In this document: positions 21,758-22,385 of the stretch, one piece after another
How the letters are laid out: the number at the start of each line of letters is the position of its first letter
Numbering within the stretch: the stretch's first letter is position 1
Assembly (NCBI GenBank): GCA_021786335.1
Contig: JAJYNM010000014.1
Coordinates: 1 to 22,385, forward strand
Direction: 5' to 3'
DNA: 22,385 bases
Origin: an archaeon
GTDB taxonomy: Archaea; Thermoproteota; Nitrososphaeria; Nitrososphaerales; UBA183
Made by a program: the position numbers and the translations under genes
Notes under the pieces: generated by a model
Database searches by the model: none
The model's input: the letters and a program-made list of their open reading frames with translations, nothing else
Told to the model about the DNA's origin: nothing

Positions 21758-22018
21758 CCGGGTCATCGAATCCGAAGGCGTAGCTCAAATGGCACCGACT
21801 GATGAAGTCCTTCAACCTCTCGTCCAGTTTCGCGGCAACCTCACCGAATGGCGACGAGTGAAGCTCGTACCTTGTTCCTTGCAGGACCTTCGGGGAGCTT
21901 CCCTTTGCGACGGAGAGGAGATATGAATATCTCCTCTTTCGACCACGCGTGACGAACCTCTTCCACCAGATGCCGCCGCTCAGATGAACCGTGAGCGGTA
22001 GCTCGGGGGCCTCGGCTT
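21705..22018 (-). pseudogene. Downstream part of a frameshifted gene
   Basis: An open frame without a start codon runs on the minus strand from the C6 run at 22022-22027 to a TAG at 21705. It translates to a plausible folded sequence: about 105 residues including LTVHLSGGIWWKRFV, YSYLLSVAKG, LHSSPFGEVAAKLDERLKDFI and HLSYAFGFDD. It joins the frame of the 5' neighbour exactly if one more C is present in the C6 run. Either the genome has a frameshift, the assembly has a homopolymer error, or expression uses a slip. No start, ribosome-binding sequence or promoter of its own is seen. The last 53 bases overlap the convergent gene. Confidence 0.55.
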
Positions 22019-22385
22019 TCAGGGGGGCGGATTGACCACGGCCCTGATTTTCGCCCCGAAAGGACGGAAGTTCTCCGGGAAGTCGAGGGGCTCGATGCTG
22101 TGCACACAGAACTGGGGCGAGGGTCCCAGGACCATCTGCCTCCGCCAGAGGTCTGACTTCGTCTCCCCGAGCAATTCCTTCACCTCCTCATAGTACGACT
22201 GGTAGGGTGTCCCCATGGTCTTCTCGATCCATGTGGCATATCTCGCCTCGCGTAAGGGGATGCCCCCCAGCACCCGTTTGAAGACCCCGCCGGCGCCCTT
22301 AAGATAGTCCCCGGCCACCGAGTCGTGGAAGCGCTTGGTACTGCCCGTGACGGCGGCGTCGTTGAGAGAGCCAAGAGCCGAGAAG
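22019..22385 (-). CDS. Hypothetical protein, 5' part outside the window
   Basis: A frame open from the right window edge to a TGA at 22019, at least 122 residues and without its start. Visible blocks include FHDSVAGDYLKGAGGVFKRVLGGIPLREARYATW, KELLGETKSDLWRRQ and FCVHSIEPLDFPENFRPFGAKIRAVV. I recognise no family. The frame ends right after the run CCGCCCCCC, where the next frame begins a well-formed continuation, so the true protein probably extends to 21705. An ATG-like start at a GTG (22318) would be internal to the open frame and is not assumed. Codon use agrees with neighbours. Confidence 0.6.
   Translation of the reverse strand, partial: FSALGSLNDAAVTGSTKRFHDSVAGDYLKGAGGVFKRVLGGIPLREARYATWIEKTMGTPYQSYYEEVKELLGETKSDLWRRQMVLGPSPQFCVHSIEPLDFPENFRPFGAKIRAVVNPPP

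Noticed and set aside
21841..22107. Minus-strand frame of 88 codons
   Set aside because: Arg/Ser-rich out-of-frame shadow; the adjacent frame gives a better folded sequence continuous with the edge gene after one C insertion.
1..22385. CRISPR array, rRNA gene or prophage
   Set aside because: No regularly spaced direct repeats, no rRNA-like sequence and no integrase, capsid or terminase gene are seen.

Overview
The window looks like a GC-rich archaeal chromosome, most likely a Nitrososphaeria/Thaumarchaeota-type lineage, with Thermoplasmata or Crenarchaeota as alternatives. The evidence is a zinc-containing ferredoxin of the Sulfolobus type, a two-gene 2-oxoacid:ferredoxin oxidoreductase with fused gamma-alpha chain, two bat-type HTH regulators, a ComA-family synthase, many TTG starts, and TATA-like boxes about 26-30 nt upstream of start codons (leaderless promoters). 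The lineage is inferred from gene content; there is no rRNA or tRNA gene to fix it.

Layout. 1-809: AT-richer, apparently gene-free, with a 13-bp inverted repeat at the edge. 810-1307: CopD-like membrane protein (+). 1422-7542 (-): one tightly packed nine-gene redox operon, in transcription order a hypothetical protein, zinc ferredoxin, a previously easy-to-miss 46-residue Cys-rich protein, oxidoreductase alpha and beta, an FAD/NAD(P) ferredoxin-reductase-like flavoprotein, a YeaO-type DUF488 protein, a four-Cys protein and a Rieske ferredoxin. 7651-12002: a nitric-oxide/oxygen-type module in which two bat-type regulators flank a four-gene minus-strand operon (two hemerythrin-like proteins, a Cys/His protein, and an NnrS-like membrane protein fused to a flavin/F420 split-barrel domain). 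12109-12330: a mini-protein with DnaJ-type CxxCxGxG repeats, divergent from a ComA-like synthase and an MmgE/PrpD protein (12425-14730, +). 14766-17252 (-): a second NnrS-like protein, a DUF2249-cupin fusion and a classical DUF488 protein. 17451-17942: AhpD-like protein. 18290-19881 (-): an RHH regulator followed by a surface-anchored protein, with a 9-bp inverted repeat between them. 20092-21757 (+): a 58-aa protein with two unusual vicinal-Cys zinc fingers, a substrate-binding-protein-like gene with no signal peptide, and a helical hypothetical gene. 21705-22385 (-): a gene entering from the right edge that appears frameshifted at a run of six C.

How it fits together. The first operon plausibly moves electrons from 2-oxoacid oxidation to ferredoxin and on to flavoprotein and Rieske carriers. 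The hemerythrin, NnrS-like, DUF2249 and bat genes suggest sensing and handling of NO or O2 close to this electron-transfer chain. The most unusual items are the NnrS-flavin/F420 fusion in its bat-flanked operon, the tandem vicinal-Cys zinc-finger mini-protein followed at once by a perfect hairpin, the 46-aa Cys-rich protein inside the oxidoreductase operon, and several stop codons buried in hairpins.
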